64,000 nt of DNA from Flagellimonas spongiicola. GTDB lineage: Bacteria > Bacteroidota > Bacteroidia > Flavobacteriales > Flavobacteriaceae. Where the stretch lies: contig NZ_JAMFMA010000003.1 in the NCBI RefSeq assembly GCF_023502425.1, positions 1 to 64,000 of the forward strand, written 5' to 3'. The notes under the pieces are model-generated. The model made no database searches and was not told the DNA's origin. It worked only from the letters and a program-made list of their open reading frames with translations. Numbering within the stretch: the first letter of the stretch is position 1; each line of letters begins with the position of its first letter. Position numbers and translations under genes: made by a program. This document shows positions 18,419 to 28,484 of the stretch, one piece after another.

Positions 18419-19837
18419 TTATGGGTTTGATTGGATTACAGTATCTGATTCGATTTGCAATAAAGTCAAATCAGTATATCGTGAAAGGTTGTCATTATCC
18501 CAAAACATAACATGTCCTTGACCGCGATAAAGTTCAATTTCTTCTTCCAATGAAACTTCCAAAACGGTGACATAAGGATCTAAGCTATTTGCTTCAGGTG
18601 TAGAAATACGCAAAATCCCTGGGATGTTCTTCCACGCGGCACCACCATTTCTGGTAAAACTCAATTCCTCATCAGATCCAACAACTTTGATAGATTTGAC
18701 TTTGGTCTGAAGACCTTTTAATGAAATGTAGTTTTTTGGATTATCAAACAAACAGAGATAGATTTTCTTTTTATCCTTTGATATCATGGAGGGTCCGTAA
18801 AAGTGACCATAAGGTAAGCCTGCTTTGGTATCAAAAACCGCATCTGAATGTTTGTTGATCCATTCCCCTAACGTTTCCAGGCGATCTTTTTGTTCTTTGG
18901 CAATTGTACCGTCAGGTTTGGGTCCAATATTGAGCAATAAATTCCCCCCATTGGAAATTACCTCAACAAAAGTCCGGATAATCTGGGACTTGGGTTTGTA
19001 ATTCGTATCAGTCGGGTAATAGCCCCAATTATCATTCATGGTCATGCAGAATTCCCAAGGACCATCGGGTCGAACAACAGGTATTCCTTGTTCTGGGGTT
19101 CTGTAATCTCCATATTGATTAAGTCTGGAATTGATGATTAAATTGGGATTCCAAGATAGTAAAGTGTCCTTCAAGGCTTTTGAACGCCATTGCTCTGCTG
19201 ATTTTTCCCAATCCCCATCAAACCAATATAAATCTGGTTTAAATTGGGAACTAAGTTCTTTTAATTGCCCTTGGTAAAAAGTGATAAATCGTTCCCAAGA
19301 ATCCATTTTCTTTTGACCTTTTTGCGGATAGTCTTTTTTTGTATTTGGTCTAGGAAAAACCACTTCGTAATCGGGATGTGACCAATCACACAAGGAATAG
19401 TAGAGTCCCACTTTCAAATCTTGATTTCTAAGTGCATTTACATATGGGGTTACCAAATCCCGTTTAGCAGGGGTTTTGTCTACTACATTCAAATGACTTA
19501 GTTTGGTATCCCATAGCGCAACTCCATCGTGATGTTTTGTTGTCATGACTACATATCGTGCGCCTATTTTCTTGAAAAGTTTGGCCCATTCTTCGGCATT
19601 GTAATATGCTGCGGTAAACTTTTCTCCTTGTTTCATATAGTCCTCATAGGATATCTTCTTGTGATAAAGAGACCACGATTCCGTAATGCCATTCACCCCA
19701 TAATAGCCCCAATGGATAAAAACACCAAGTTTGGCATCTTGGAACCATTGCATGCGAGGATCATCCTTTGGAATTTCAGTTTGTGCAAATGCATTTAGTC
19801 CAAAAAAAAGACACAACGCTACTATTCTACTTTTCAT
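18419..19837 (-). CDS. GH29 alpha-L-fucosidase
   Basis: This 472-residue protein has a signal peptide (ALCLFFGLNAFAQT). It has the GH29 barrel motifs WFQDAKLGVFIHWG, VVMTTKHHDGVALWD and GLYYSLCDWSHP. The nucleophile motif is LYWFDGDW, with Asp207 as the expected catalytic nucleophile. The enzymes are retaining exo-fucosidases. Next to GH92, GH20 and GH130 genes the likely target is core or antennary fucose of N-glycans. There is no obvious additional carbohydrate-binding module. It starts 9 bp after the upstream GH92 stop, so translation is probably coupled. Confidence 0.93.
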   Translation of the reverse strand: MKSRIVALCLFFGLNAFAQTEIPKDDPRMQWFQDAKLGVFIHWGYYGVNGITESWSLYHKKISYEDYMKQGEKFTAAYYNAEEWAKLFKKIGARYVVMTTKHHDGVALWDTKLSHLNVVDKTPAKRDLVTPYVNALRNQDLKVGLYYSLCDWSHPDYEVVFPRPNTKKDYPQKGQKKMDSWERFITFYQGQLKELSSQFKPDLYWFDGDWEKSAEQWRSKALKDTLLSWNPNLIINSRLNQYGDYRTPEQGIPVVRPDGPWEFCMTMNDNWGYYPTDTNYKPKSQIIRTFVEVISNGGNLLLNIGPKPDGTIAKEQKDRLETLGEWINKHSDAVFDTKAGLPYGHFYGPSMISKDKKKIYLCLFDNPKNYISLKGLQTKVKSIKVVGSDEELSFTRNGGAAWKNIPGILRISTPEANSLDPYVTVLEVSLEEEIELYRGQGHVMFWDNDNLSRYTDLTLLQIESDTVIQSNP

Positions 19838-19846
19838 GATATGCCT

Positions 19847-22183
19847 TTATTGATTGGATAGGGAATATGGGGCTGCGGAATCTGAAGTGCCCCATTCCTG
19901 ATTAGGTTCGGTTCCCATACTAAAATTCAGACTACCGCCTTCTTGAACCGTTTCTGTTGCTAACCAAGTCTGGTTAAATTCTGAACCGTTGAGGGTTGCA
20001 TTTTGGATGAAAGGGGATGATTTCCCATTTCCATTTGCTCTAACGGTAAATGTATTCCCATTCTGAAGATGTAAAGTTGCTTCATCAAACAAGGGACTGC
20101 CTAATACATACTGATTGGTAGCTGGTGCCACTGGGTAGAAGCCCAATGCGCTATAAACATACCAAGCTGAGGTTTGACCGTTATCTTCGTCTCCACAATA
20201 ACCATCTGGTGCCGGTGTATACAATTTTGTCAATACCTCGCGCACCTTTTGTTGGGTCTTCCAAGGTTGCTTGGCATAATTGTACAAGTAGATCATATGC
20301 TGTATGGGTTGATTCCCGTGGGCATAATTCCCCATGTTCATGATTTGCATTTCCCGAATCTCATGAATCGTAAATCCATAATAGGAGGCGTCGTATTCTG
20401 GGGGCATATTGAATACCCCATCAAGCATACCGGTAAATTCGGTACTGCCACCCATTAAATCTATGAGCCCTTGTACGTCGTGAAAAACACTCCAAGTATA
20501 ATGTAGACTATTACCTTCGGTAAAAGCATCGCCCCATTTCAAGGGGTTAAATGGAGCTTGGAAACTTCCATCCTTGTTTTTGCCACGCATTAGTTTGGTG
20601 GTGGGGTCGAATAGTTTTTTGTAGTTGAGGGATTTTTTATAGTATTCTTCAGCAATTTCGTTTTTCCCAAGCGATTTTGCCATTTGTGCAATGGTGAAAT
20701 CGGCATAGGCATATTCCAATGTTCTGGCCGCATTCTCGTTAATCCCTACATCATAAGGAACATATCCCAATTCATTGTAATAGTCCAATCCAGCCCTGCC
20801 TACACTATTTACTGGTCTTCCATCAGCCACCGTGGCATTTTTCAGTATGGCATCCAAAAGGACTTCTTTATCAAAACCTTTTACACCGCTTAAATGAGCA
20901 TCTGCGATTATTGGAGCGGAATTGGACCCGATCATGCAGTCGCGATGACCTGGACTGGCCCATTCCGGAAGCCAACCGGATTCTTTGTAGGTGTTCGCCA
21001 AACCTTCCATGATATTGCTATTCAATTCGGGATACATCATATTGAAGAAAGGAAAAACGGCTCTAAAAGTGTCCCAAAAACCATTGTCGGTGAACATATA
21101 TCCTGGAAGCACCTGTCCATTGTATGGACTATAGTGCACAATTTGATCATTGGCGTCCATTTCATAAAATTTTCTTGGAAACAGAAGTACCCGATACAGA
21201 CAAGAATAGAAAGTACGAAGATGGTCAATGTTTGATGTACTTACTTCAATTCTATTAAGTTCATTCTCCCAAGCATTTGTAGCTGCGGTTCTGGTTTCTT
21301 TGAAGCTTTTTGACCCAATTTCCCTGTCCAAATTCAATTGTGCCTGGTCTGGACTAATGAAAGAAGAAGCGACTTTTACATGCACGGCTTCACCTCTTTT
21401 GGTCTTAAAACCGATGATAGCACCAACATGCTCACCTTCACTTTCTTGTGAGTTTTCCTTAAGGTTCCAGTTATCACCCCAAGTATGTGTCAATTCAAAA
21501 TCTTTGTCAAACTCAGCAACGAAGTAATTATGGAAATTTTCAGGAACCCCTCCACTGTTATTTCTGCAATAGCCAATGATTTTTCGCTCTTCAGGAATGA
21601 TTTTTACCATGGAGCCCTTAAAGAAAGCATCTAGGAGGATATAGGCCGAATCGGTTTCTGGAAAGGTAAACCTAAAATGTGCTGCACGCTCTGTGGGGGT
21701 AACTTCGGCTACCACATCGTAGTCCGCCAGATAAACACTGTAATAGTCGGGTCTTACCGTTTCTGCTTTATGTGAAAAGTGGGAAACACGTTCATCTTCT
21801 TTGTATTTTAATTCGCCGGTTACCGCCATTAAGGAGAATGCAGCATAATCATTTATCCAAGGACTGGGTTGGTGTGTCTGTTTTATACCACGAATGGTTT
21901 TTTCATCATACTTGTAGGTCCAGCCATCACCCATTTTGGAGGTCATAGGGGTCCAAAAATTCATTCCCCAAGGTGTAGCTATCGCCGGATAGGTATTTCC
22001 ATTGGATAAACTAAAATCGGAATCCGTTCCCATTAAGGGATTCACGTAGGAGAGCAAAGGTTCTTTGTTTGTTGAGTCTTCCTTTATACTAGCGTTATTT
22101 GTTTCTGTGCACGAATGCAATAAAAATATTGCCATAATCGCCCATGCACTTTTCAAAAAAATTGTGGCCTTAAATTTTTTCAT
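19847..22183 (-). CDS. GH92-family enzyme with Gln in place of the general acid (candidate mannosyl-phosphate-cleaving enzyme)
   Basis: This 778-residue lipoprotein (lipobox LLHSC, Cys25) has the GH92 N-terminal signature LSYVNPLMGTDSDFS. The C-terminal calcium/base region reads GDEDNGQTSAWYVYSALGFYPV. Where the paralogues in this locus read HGNEPSHH, this one reads HGNQPIQH: Gln625 (codon at 20309-20311, CAA) replaces the catalytic Glu. In GH92 the same replacement is known in an enzyme that uncaps Man-alpha-1-phospho-6-mannose, where the phosphate leaving group needs no acid help. The protein may therefore act on phosphomannosylated glycans such as yeast mannoprotein chains; an inactive or binding role is the alternative. 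It starts one base after the preceding GH92 stop. Confidence 0.88.
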   Translation of the reverse strand: MKKFKATIFLKSAWAIMAIFLLHSCTETNNASIKEDSTNKEPLLSYVNPLMGTDSDFSLSNGNTYPAIATPWGMNFWTPMTSKMGDGWTYKYDEKTIRGIKQTHQPSPWINDYAAFSLMAVTGELKYKEDERVSHFSHKAETVRPDYYSVYLADYDVVAEVTPTERAAHFRFTFPETDSAYILLDAFFKGSMVKIIPEERKIIGYCRNNSGGVPENFHNYFVAEFDKDFELTHTWGDNWNLKENSQESEGEHVGAIIGFKTKRGEAVHVKVASSFISPDQAQLNLDREIGSKSFKETRTAATNAWENELNRIEVSTSNIDHLRTFYSCLYRVLLFPRKFYEMDANDQIVHYSPYNGQVLPGYMFTDNGFWDTFRAVFPFFNMMYPELNSNIMEGLANTYKESGWLPEWASPGHRDCMIGSNSAPIIADAHLSGVKGFDKEVLLDAILKNATVADGRPVNSVGRAGLDYYNELGYVPYDVGINENAARTLEYAYADFTIAQMAKSLGKNEIAEEYYKKSLNYKKLFDPTTKLMRGKNKDGSFQAPFNPLKWGDAFTEGNSLHYTWSVFHDVQGLIDLMGGSTEFTGMLDGVFNMPPEYDASYYGFTIHEIREMQIMNMGNYAHGNQPIQHMIYLYNYAKQPWKTQQKVREVLTKLYTPAPDGYCGDEDNGQTSAWYVYSALGFYPVAPATNQYVLGSPLFDEATLHLQNGNTFTVRANGNGKSSPFIQNATLNGSEFNQTWLATETVQEGGSLNFSMGTEPNQEWGTSDSAAPYSLSNQ

Positions 22184-22184
22184 G

Positions 22185-24431
22185 CTAATAATAGATTTTG
22201 TTTGTTGCTGGATTCTCTCTTTTATTCCTGTTCGCCAAACTGGCGTCGTTGGTAAGCCGGAACTCCAATGTGCCTCCAGTTATGATTTCTTTGTGTGTGA
22301 TAAAGTTTCGATTGAGTTCCTCACCATTTAAATAGATCTGTGCTACAAATTTTGAATTTTCAGCACCTTCGGCCTTAATGGTAAATATATTCCCATTCGG
22401 CATTAAGATTTCAGCCTTTTCGAACATAGGGATTCCCAAATCGTAAGCGCCTTGGGCTGGGTTAACTGGATAAAATCCTAAAGCACTGAAAATATACCAA
22501 GAGGACATCTGACCACAATCTTCATTGCCGCAATGCCCGTTAGGCTCATTTTTATACTGCCCCTCCATAATCTGCCGAACCAGTTTTTGCGTTTCCGCTG
22601 GTTGATCAATGTGATTGTAGAGGTAAGCTACATGATGGCTAGGTTCGTTGCCATGGGCATATTGCCCAATCATTCCTGTACTGAACAGCGGTAATTTATC
22701 ATCAGGTTCAGGTGCATAGGAGAACATGGAGTCCAATTTTTGCGTAAATCTTTCAGGACCTCCAGTCTTGCTGATTAATCCTTCAATATCTTGTGGAACA
22801 AACCAGTAATAATGCCAAGCGTTGCTTTCACAGAAGTATGGGGTATATTCCTTAGGAATAAATGGATTTATGAAACTGCCTTCCAAATCTTTGGGTTGAA
22901 GCCAAGATGACTTCTCGTTATATAGGTTTTGCCAGTTTTTTGAACGTTGTAAAAACAATTCGTAGTCCGAATTTTTGCCCAATGCTTTGGCGAACACAGC
23001 AATGCACCAATCATCATAGGCGTATTCCATTGTTTTGGAAACTGACCAGTTTTCATGTTGTTCATCAACAGGGATATATCCCCTTTCCATATAGACATCA
23101 ATCTGACGTTCTTCCTTTGTGGCACTTTGCTTGCATGCTTCGAACGCCAACTCGGTGTCAAAGTCATAACCTTTAAAATAGGCATCAACAATCACAGGTA
23201 CAGCATGATACCCTATCATCATGTGGGTTTCACTGCCTTGCATGGACCAAACAGGAAGTGCTCCAGTTTCTTTGTAGTGGGCCAATAAACTCTTGACCAT
23301 GTCAGGAACCCGTTCTTGTTGGATGATAGTATAAAGTGGGTGCGCAGCACGAAAGGTATCCCATAAGGAAAATGTATCATAACGATCAAAACCCGATGCT
23401 TTAGCAATGGTATCCATGCCTTCCAAATGCATGCCGTTTGTATTGTTTGCGGCTTTGTATTCCCCATTGCTGTCACTGTAAAGTGTTGGGGCCAGCATGG
23501 ATTGGTACATCATTGTATAGAAAACAGAATTCTTTTGGGCATCTTTGGAAGCAATCTTGATTTTTCCTAGTTCTTTTTCCCATTGCGATTTAGCTTTCGA
23601 CCTAATTGTATCAAAATTTGTGTTTGCTTCTACATCAATTGCTTTTCCAGCTGCGGCACTACTTACTGAAGAAAGCCCTGTTTTAACTACAACCTGTTCA
23701 CTCTCTATTGTGCTGTAATCCAAGGAAATTTTCTTAGAGGTTGTATCGCCTTGAATTTCATATGAATTGAACGGTTTGGAAAAACGCATCTCAAAAAATA
23801 GCTGCTGGTTTCTTGCCCAACCGTTAGAATATCGGTGGCCTCTTATGGTAGAGTCGTTGACAACCTCCAAGGCGGTGTTGGTGGGGCTGTCCCAGTTGAG
23901 GCTGTAACCAAGGTCTATATGTATCTGCGAATTTTCATCTTTTGGGAAAGTGTATCGATGCACACCGACTCTGGGAGTGGCTGTCATCTCTGCTTTGATG
24001 TCAAAATCCAGTAAGTTCACCCAATAATATCCTGGTGATGCACCTTCCTGTTCATGGTTAAAACTGGAATACGGTTTAAAGTTGTTTTCCTCAATCCGAT
24101 TGGAATAACGACTGTTGGTTGGCATTACCAAAATATCATACAAATCCCCAGCACCTGTACCGGTAAGATGTGTATGTGAAAAACCAGTAATGATGGAATC
24201 TTGATAATAGTAGCCGGCAATTCGGTCCCATCCAGGAATCCCAATATCAGGGCTTAACTGAACCATGCCAAACGGGGTAGTAGCTCCGGGGTAAGTGTTT
24301 CCAGGTCCGTCAGTTCCAATAAACGGGTTTACGTAGGTAGTGAGGGATTCCTCCGTTGCTTTGTTTTCTGATGGGGAAGTACATCCAATCGTAAAAATCA
24401 GTGCTCCCAATAACGCAAAACCCAACTTCAT
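22185..24431 (-). CDS. GH92 alpha-mannosidase lipoprotein
   Basis: This 748-residue lipoprotein (lipobox FTIGC, Cys17) begins with LTTYVNPFIGTDGPGNTYPGAT, which is followed by the conserved PFGMVQLSPD. The acid motif HGNEPSHHVAYLYN (Glu596) and the GNEDCGQMSSWYIFSALGFYP calcium/base region are intact, so it should be an active calcium-dependent exo-alpha-mannosidase. It most resembles the GH92 at 28485-30731 in these motifs. The linkage preference (alpha-1,2, 1,3 or 1,6) is not assigned here. The tail after residue 735 is a short polar extension. It precedes the Gln-type GH92 by one base and follows the CBM9-like gene by 48 bp. Confidence 0.92.
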   Translation of the reverse strand: MKLGFALLGALIFTIGCTSPSENKATEESLTTYVNPFIGTDGPGNTYPGATTPFGMVQLSPDIGIPGWDRIAGYYYQDSIITGFSHTHLTGTGAGDLYDILVMPTNSRYSNRIEENNFKPYSSFNHEQEGASPGYYWVNLLDFDIKAEMTATPRVGVHRYTFPKDENSQIHIDLGYSLNWDSPTNTALEVVNDSTIRGHRYSNGWARNQQLFFEMRFSKPFNSYEIQGDTTSKKISLDYSTIESEQVVVKTGLSSVSSAAAGKAIDVEANTNFDTIRSKAKSQWEKELGKIKIASKDAQKNSVFYTMMYQSMLAPTLYSDSNGEYKAANNTNGMHLEGMDTIAKASGFDRYDTFSLWDTFRAAHPLYTIIQQERVPDMVKSLLAHYKETGALPVWSMQGSETHMMIGYHAVPVIVDAYFKGYDFDTELAFEACKQSATKEERQIDVYMERGYIPVDEQHENWSVSKTMEYAYDDWCIAVFAKALGKNSDYELFLQRSKNWQNLYNEKSSWLQPKDLEGSFINPFIPKEYTPYFCESNAWHYYWFVPQDIEGLISKTGGPERFTQKLDSMFSYAPEPDDKLPLFSTGMIGQYAHGNEPSHHVAYLYNHIDQPAETQKLVRQIMEGQYKNEPNGHCGNEDCGQMSSWYIFSALGFYPVNPAQGAYDLGIPMFEKAEILMPNGNIFTIKAEGAENSKFVAQIYLNGEELNRNFITHKEIITGGTLEFRLTNDASLANRNKRENPATNKIYY

Positions 24432-24479
24432 TTGCTTGATTTTTCTTTTTGTTTTTATGCTAGCTTCGAATACAAGCGG

Positions 24480-25571
24480 TCATTGCTCATAAGTTTTGAA
24501 TTGACCCTCTTTATCCACCGACAAAATATTCCCGGTAAATGGACTCTTTACCCAAATGGTAAATCCTTTAGTATAGGTTTCCAAAACCGGAGTTATGGTT
24601 TTACCCAAAATTTGTTTTGATTTACCATTGAACTGGTCTAGAGAAACGGATTCCCAAGCTGGTTTTCCATCTCGCTGTTGTATTACTTCGCGATAGCGCT
24701 CGTAAAGATGCCACTTAATGTGTTCGTCTTGAGGTATCACAAATTCATCGGCCTTTCCGCCAACTGGGTTTTCTGTAAAATACACATAACCCCATCGTTC
24801 AGGTTCGTGCATATTGATAACATATTGCGGCGACCATACCCAATTGTTTTCATGCAAATATTCCCCTTTGTCATCTTTTTTTCTCCCGTACTTGCCGTCG
24901 GTGACTTCGAAATCCCAGTTAACCCTAGAGAAGCCAACACGCCAAAAAGTATTTTTGGGAATATTGTTGTGGTAATACCCCGTTCGCAATGCTTTGAATG
25001 GGATCTCAACTTCTATGCTCCAACCTTGATCGGTATCTGTTGGGTCATTTAAGGTGCCTTGTATAGCAACGGCGGATTTCATTCCTAATGCTTCCCAGCC
25101 ATTTACTGTTTCATTACCCATGCGGTATGGAGCAGTTAAATATTGATCCCATACGGTGTTCAATATGTTCCATTCCAATTCGTAGTAGCCATGTACATCT
25201 GCCTCGGGATCTAAGAATATTTCAAAATCATTATTATGGAAAATCACTGCGTCATGTTCGGTGATATCCCCCCAAACATGAGGTTCTTCCAATTGAGCGA
25301 AAAAATAGACGTTTTCTTCATCCCATAACATTTTCATTCGCGTATTGTAGGTGGGTTTTTTGTTACCTTCAATATCTATGAAAAAATCTGACCAAGGTGC
25401 TTTTTGCCATGCTGTTTCAGCAGCCTTTCCGTCGATATTCAACTTTTCCGTGGTTCTGTAAGCCACATATTGTCTAGGGGTTTCTTGGGCAGCCAATGCT
25501 ATACATCCCAAGTAAAGAAAGAAGAGTATAAAGCTGATCGCTTTTCTATTTTTTTCGAAAAATTGTTCCAT
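24480..25571 (-). CDS. Secreted carbohydrate-binding family 9-like protein
   Basis: This 363-residue protein has a long, basic signal peptide with a hydrophobic core (ISFILFFLYLGCIALAAQ). It then has the CBM9/DOMON-like fold marked by EKLNIDGKAAETAWQKAPW, TRMKMLWDEENVYFFAQLEEP and DFEIFLDPEADVHGYYELEWN. Such domains bind the ends of sugar chains, and the stand-alone form is common in flavobacterial glycan loci. No catalytic residues can be claimed. It may present or hold glycan in the periplasm or at the cell surface for the GH92 enzymes that follow. It starts 6 bp downstream of the GH130 stop. Confidence 0.8.
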   Translation of the reverse strand: MEQFFEKNRKAISFILFFLYLGCIALAAQETPRQYVAYRTTEKLNIDGKAAETAWQKAPWSDFFIDIEGNKKPTYNTRMKMLWDEENVYFFAQLEEPHVWGDITEHDAVIFHNNDFEIFLDPEADVHGYYELEWNILNTVWDQYLTAPYRMGNETVNGWEALGMKSAVAIQGTLNDPTDTDQGWSIEVEIPFKALRTGYYHNNIPKNTFWRVGFSRVNWDFEVTDGKYGRKKDDKGEYLHENNWVWSPQYVINMHEPERWGYVYFTENPVGGKADEFVIPQDEHIKWHLYERYREVIQQRDGKPAWESVSLDQFNGKSKQILGKTITPVLETYTKGFTIWVKSPFTGNILSVDKEGQFKTYEQ

Positions 25572-25577
25572 GGTGAA

Positions 25578-26552
25578 TCATAAACTGTTTTCCTTGGTGA
25601 ATTTTACAATCTCTGAAATATGTCCAAATGCCATTGCCGTAACCGTGTCCGCTGCACCGTAATAGATGGCAACTTTATCTTCTTCAATTGAATGAAGACT
25701 TGCGCAAGGGAAGACTACGTTTGGAACATCTCCAACACATTCATAATGGGTCTGTGGTGATAACAAATACGGTTGGGTTCTGTATTTAACTACATCTGGT
25801 TGATTTTCATCCAATATGGCAGCGCCCATTGAATATCTAAATCCATTACAGGTATTGATCACACCATGATAGAACATTAACCAACCTTCAACTGTGCGAA
25901 TCGGGACCGATCCGGCACCAATTTTAGTACATTGCCATGCACTGTCTTCAAATGGGGAAGCTTTCATAACGCATCTATGTTCTCCCCAATATTTCATGTC
26001 GGGACTAAAACTAACATAGATATCCCCAAATGGTGTATGCCCGTTATCACTTGGCCTGCTTAACATGGCATATTTCCCATTGATTTTTTCTGGAAAAAGC
26101 ACACCGTTTCTGTTAAATGGTAGAAAGGCATTTTCACATTGGAAAAATTCCTTGAAATCGAATGTATAACCAATGCCGATGGTAGGGCCATGATATCCAT
26201 TGCACCAGGTAATCCAATATCGGTCTTCTATATAGGTTACCCTTGGGTCGTATTTATAATCGGAATCGATCATTTGGGTATTCCCGGTTTTGAATTCAAT
26301 GGGATTATGTTCGATGTCCCAATCGATTCCATTTTTGCTGAAACCAGCAAAAATATTCATTTGCACAGCTTTGTTATCACATCTGAATACTCCAGCATAC
26401 CCTTCTTCAAAAGGAACTACAGCACTATTGAATATGCTGTTGGAGCTTGGTATTGCATCACGTTGGATTATCGGATTTTCACTATACCTCCAAATAACAT
26501 CTTGGGTCCCTTCTGGGCGCTCTTGCCATGGTATGGTGTTCATATTTTCCAA
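25578..26552 (-). CDS. GH130 beta-mannoside phosphorylase
   Basis: This 324-residue protein has no signal peptide and should be cytoplasmic. GH130 enzymes split beta-mannosides with phosphate, giving mannose-1-phosphate. The five-bladed propeller motifs are visible: [46 protein letters not shown] (Asp102 is a candidate catalytic Asp) and WLMFYHGV. The form resembles subfamily 2, which includes 4-O-beta-mannosyl-GlcNAc phosphorylases acting on the Man-beta-1,4-GlcNAc unit of the N-glycan core. This supports an N-glycan as the substrate of the locus. It lies between the SSS permease (39 bp upstream) and the CBM9-like gene, suggesting import of the disaccharide followed by phosphorolysis. Confidence 0.88.
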   Translation of the reverse strand: MENMNTIPWQERPEGTQDVIWRYSENPIIQRDAIPSSNSIFNSAVVPFEEGYAGVFRCDNKAVQMNIFAGFSKNGIDWDIEHNPIEFKTGNTQMIDSDYKYDPRVTYIEDRYWITWCNGYHGPTIGIGYTFDFKEFFQCENAFLPFNRNGVLFPEKINGKYAMLSRPSDNGHTPFGDIYVSFSPDMKYWGEHRCVMKASPFEDSAWQCTKIGAGSVPIRTVEGWLMFYHGVINTCNGFRYSMGAAILDENQPDVVKYRTQPYLLSPQTHYECVGDVPNVVFPCASLHSIEEDKVAIYYGAADTVTAMAFGHISEIVKFTKENSL

Positions 26553-26591
26553 TTCTGATTTTCTGTTTTTTGATTCGTAAATGGTCTTTTG

Positions 26592-28469
26592 TTAATTCGG
26601 TATTTTATTGACGCGGTTCAGCCATGTATATTTCAATATAATTGAAGTCACGATAAAAACCGCCAAGGAGGCACCCATTTTTGGATAATCTCGGATGAGA
26701 AGATAAATAGGTAGTAAGATCATACTTGATTGCCAGATGATTCCGATAAGACAATTGAACATATCCAACCAGAAATCATTGTTCTTTTCAAAGTTGGAAT
26801 CTTCTAATTTCAATTGGTCATGGATAGGTTTCCACCAACCCCAAGGTTTTACTTCCTTATAAAAAGATTTCAAGACGCTGGTTTCGGTGGGTTTGGTTAA
26901 ATAGGTTCCCAGGAATGAACCTAACAAAGAAACCCCAAAAATAATCGGGAATAGATATATGGCATGAATGTGCGATAACTCATATAATAAGGTATCCTCA
27001 ACAAAATTTGCTTTATTCTGATCTAGGAAGTATTGAAAGGTCGCTACGATCAATCCGGCAACCATGCCCCAGAAGTATCCCCAGCCATTAAAGCGCCACC
27101 AAATCCATTTTAGGAAATTGGCCGCGACATAACCCCCATATAATGCGCTGGTGATCCAAAGCGTAAGTGAATTAATGGAATCAGCAAAAAATCCCATACA
27201 AACACCTAAACCAACCACTGCAAAAGAAGCTAAATGACTTGCTTTGATGTAATGTTTATTGGTGGCTTCTGGTTTAAAGTATTTTTTATAAATATCGTTT
27301 ACAATATATGCCGGACCAGAATTTACAAAGGCTGAGAATGTTGACATAAATGCGGCCAAAAGACCAGCCAATAACAAGCCTTTGATGCCAACTGGGATAT
27401 GATGGTTAATAACCTTGGGTAAAATAATTTCTAAATCACCTCCATTTAAATTCGGATTTGAACTCATTTCGGGCACTAATGTAACCAGTGCAATAACTAC
27501 TATTCCAGTAATAAGTAAATAACGTGGGATATAAAGTACAAGACTTGTGAACCCGCTCATATAAGCCGATTCTTTCACGGTTCTTGTTGAAAGAATACGC
27601 TGAAAATCAAAACCAGGTACAGGCCCGGCAATACTAGCGAAAAAGCCTTTGAATAAAGTCATACCTATAAATGCCCCGAACATCTTATAACCTTCAGTAT
27701 CGATAAGATCATTGAATGCTTGAAATTTAGTGCTCCAATGATCTCCCAGTTCATTGCTAAAGAAAATACTGCGCCATTCTGGTGAAAGCACCGCATTGAT
27801 ATCAACATCTGCAACTGAAACAAAAGTATATCCCGCAATTAGCAATCCGGCAATTACCATGATTATGTATTGCAATACTTCAGTGGCAACCACAGAAAAC
27901 ATCCCCCCTTTAATAGTGTAAATGGTAGTAAGCACAATAATAATCAAAGCATAAGATTGTTCTGAAGTCAATAGGAGAAGATTTCCAAATTCCAAAGGAA
28001 TATTCCAGGGGAGTATTATGGCCATGAATTTACCGGCACCTTCAAAAAAGTAGGCAATAAAACCGATAGTTGAGATTATGGCGAAAATAGCAATGATCAA
28101 ATGCGAAGCCCTTCCCGCTTTGCCATCACCAAAGCGAGTCAAGATCCACTCGGAACCGGTCATGATGTTGGATCTACGTATCCAGACTGCAAGGAACATC
28201 ATTACAAATATTTGGTTCCAGACCGGCCATAACCACATAAACATAAAGCTTTTGGCTCCGTAGAGAAACAAAATACCTACCATCCATGCGGTTCCGGACA
28301 CATCAAACATACCAGAGCCATTACTTAGACCCAGATAATACCATTTGATGTTATTTCCGCCCAAAAAATACGATTCCAATCCCTTGGAAGCCTTTTTTGA
28401 AACCCATATTCCAATGAACAGGGTAAGCAAAATGTAAGCTATGATAATCGAAATGTCAATTACTTCCAT
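26592..28469 (-). CDS. SSS-family sodium/solute symporter
   Basis: This 625-residue inner-membrane protein has about 13-15 hydrophobic helices. The SSS family signature begins IIIAYILLTLFIGIWVSKKA, followed by ESYFLGGNNIKWYYLGLSNGSGMFDVSGT and, in the middle, TIKGGMFSVVATEVLQYIIM. Members take up sugars, nucleosides or other solutes with sodium. The next gene encodes a cytoplasmic mannoside phosphorylase, so a mannose-containing mono- or disaccharide (for example Man-GlcNAc) is a likely cargo. It follows the first GH92 gene by 15 bp in the same operon. The C-terminal third, with charged loops between helices, is somewhat longer than in short family members. Confidence 0.88.
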   Translation of the reverse strand: MEVIDISIIIAYILLTLFIGIWVSKKASKGLESYFLGGNNIKWYYLGLSNGSGMFDVSGTAWMVGILFLYGAKSFMFMWLWPVWNQIFVMMFLAVWIRRSNIMTGSEWILTRFGDGKAGRASHLIIAIFAIISTIGFIAYFFEGAGKFMAIILPWNIPLEFGNLLLLTSEQSYALIIIVLTTIYTIKGGMFSVVATEVLQYIIMVIAGLLIAGYTFVSVADVDINAVLSPEWRSIFFSNELGDHWSTKFQAFNDLIDTEGYKMFGAFIGMTLFKGFFASIAGPVPGFDFQRILSTRTVKESAYMSGFTSLVLYIPRYLLITGIVVIALVTLVPEMSSNPNLNGGDLEIILPKVINHHIPVGIKGLLLAGLLAAFMSTFSAFVNSGPAYIVNDIYKKYFKPEATNKHYIKASHLASFAVVGLGVCMGFFADSINSLTLWITSALYGGYVAANFLKWIWWRFNGWGYFWGMVAGLIVATFQYFLDQNKANFVEDTLLYELSHIHAIYLFPIIFGVSLLGSFLGTYLTKPTETSVLKSFYKEVKPWGWWKPIHDQLKLEDSNFEKNNDFWLDMFNCLIGIIWQSSMILLPIYLLIRDYPKMGASLAVFIVTSIILKYTWLNRVNKIPN

Positions 28470-28484
28470 ACTGTAGTTACCTTC

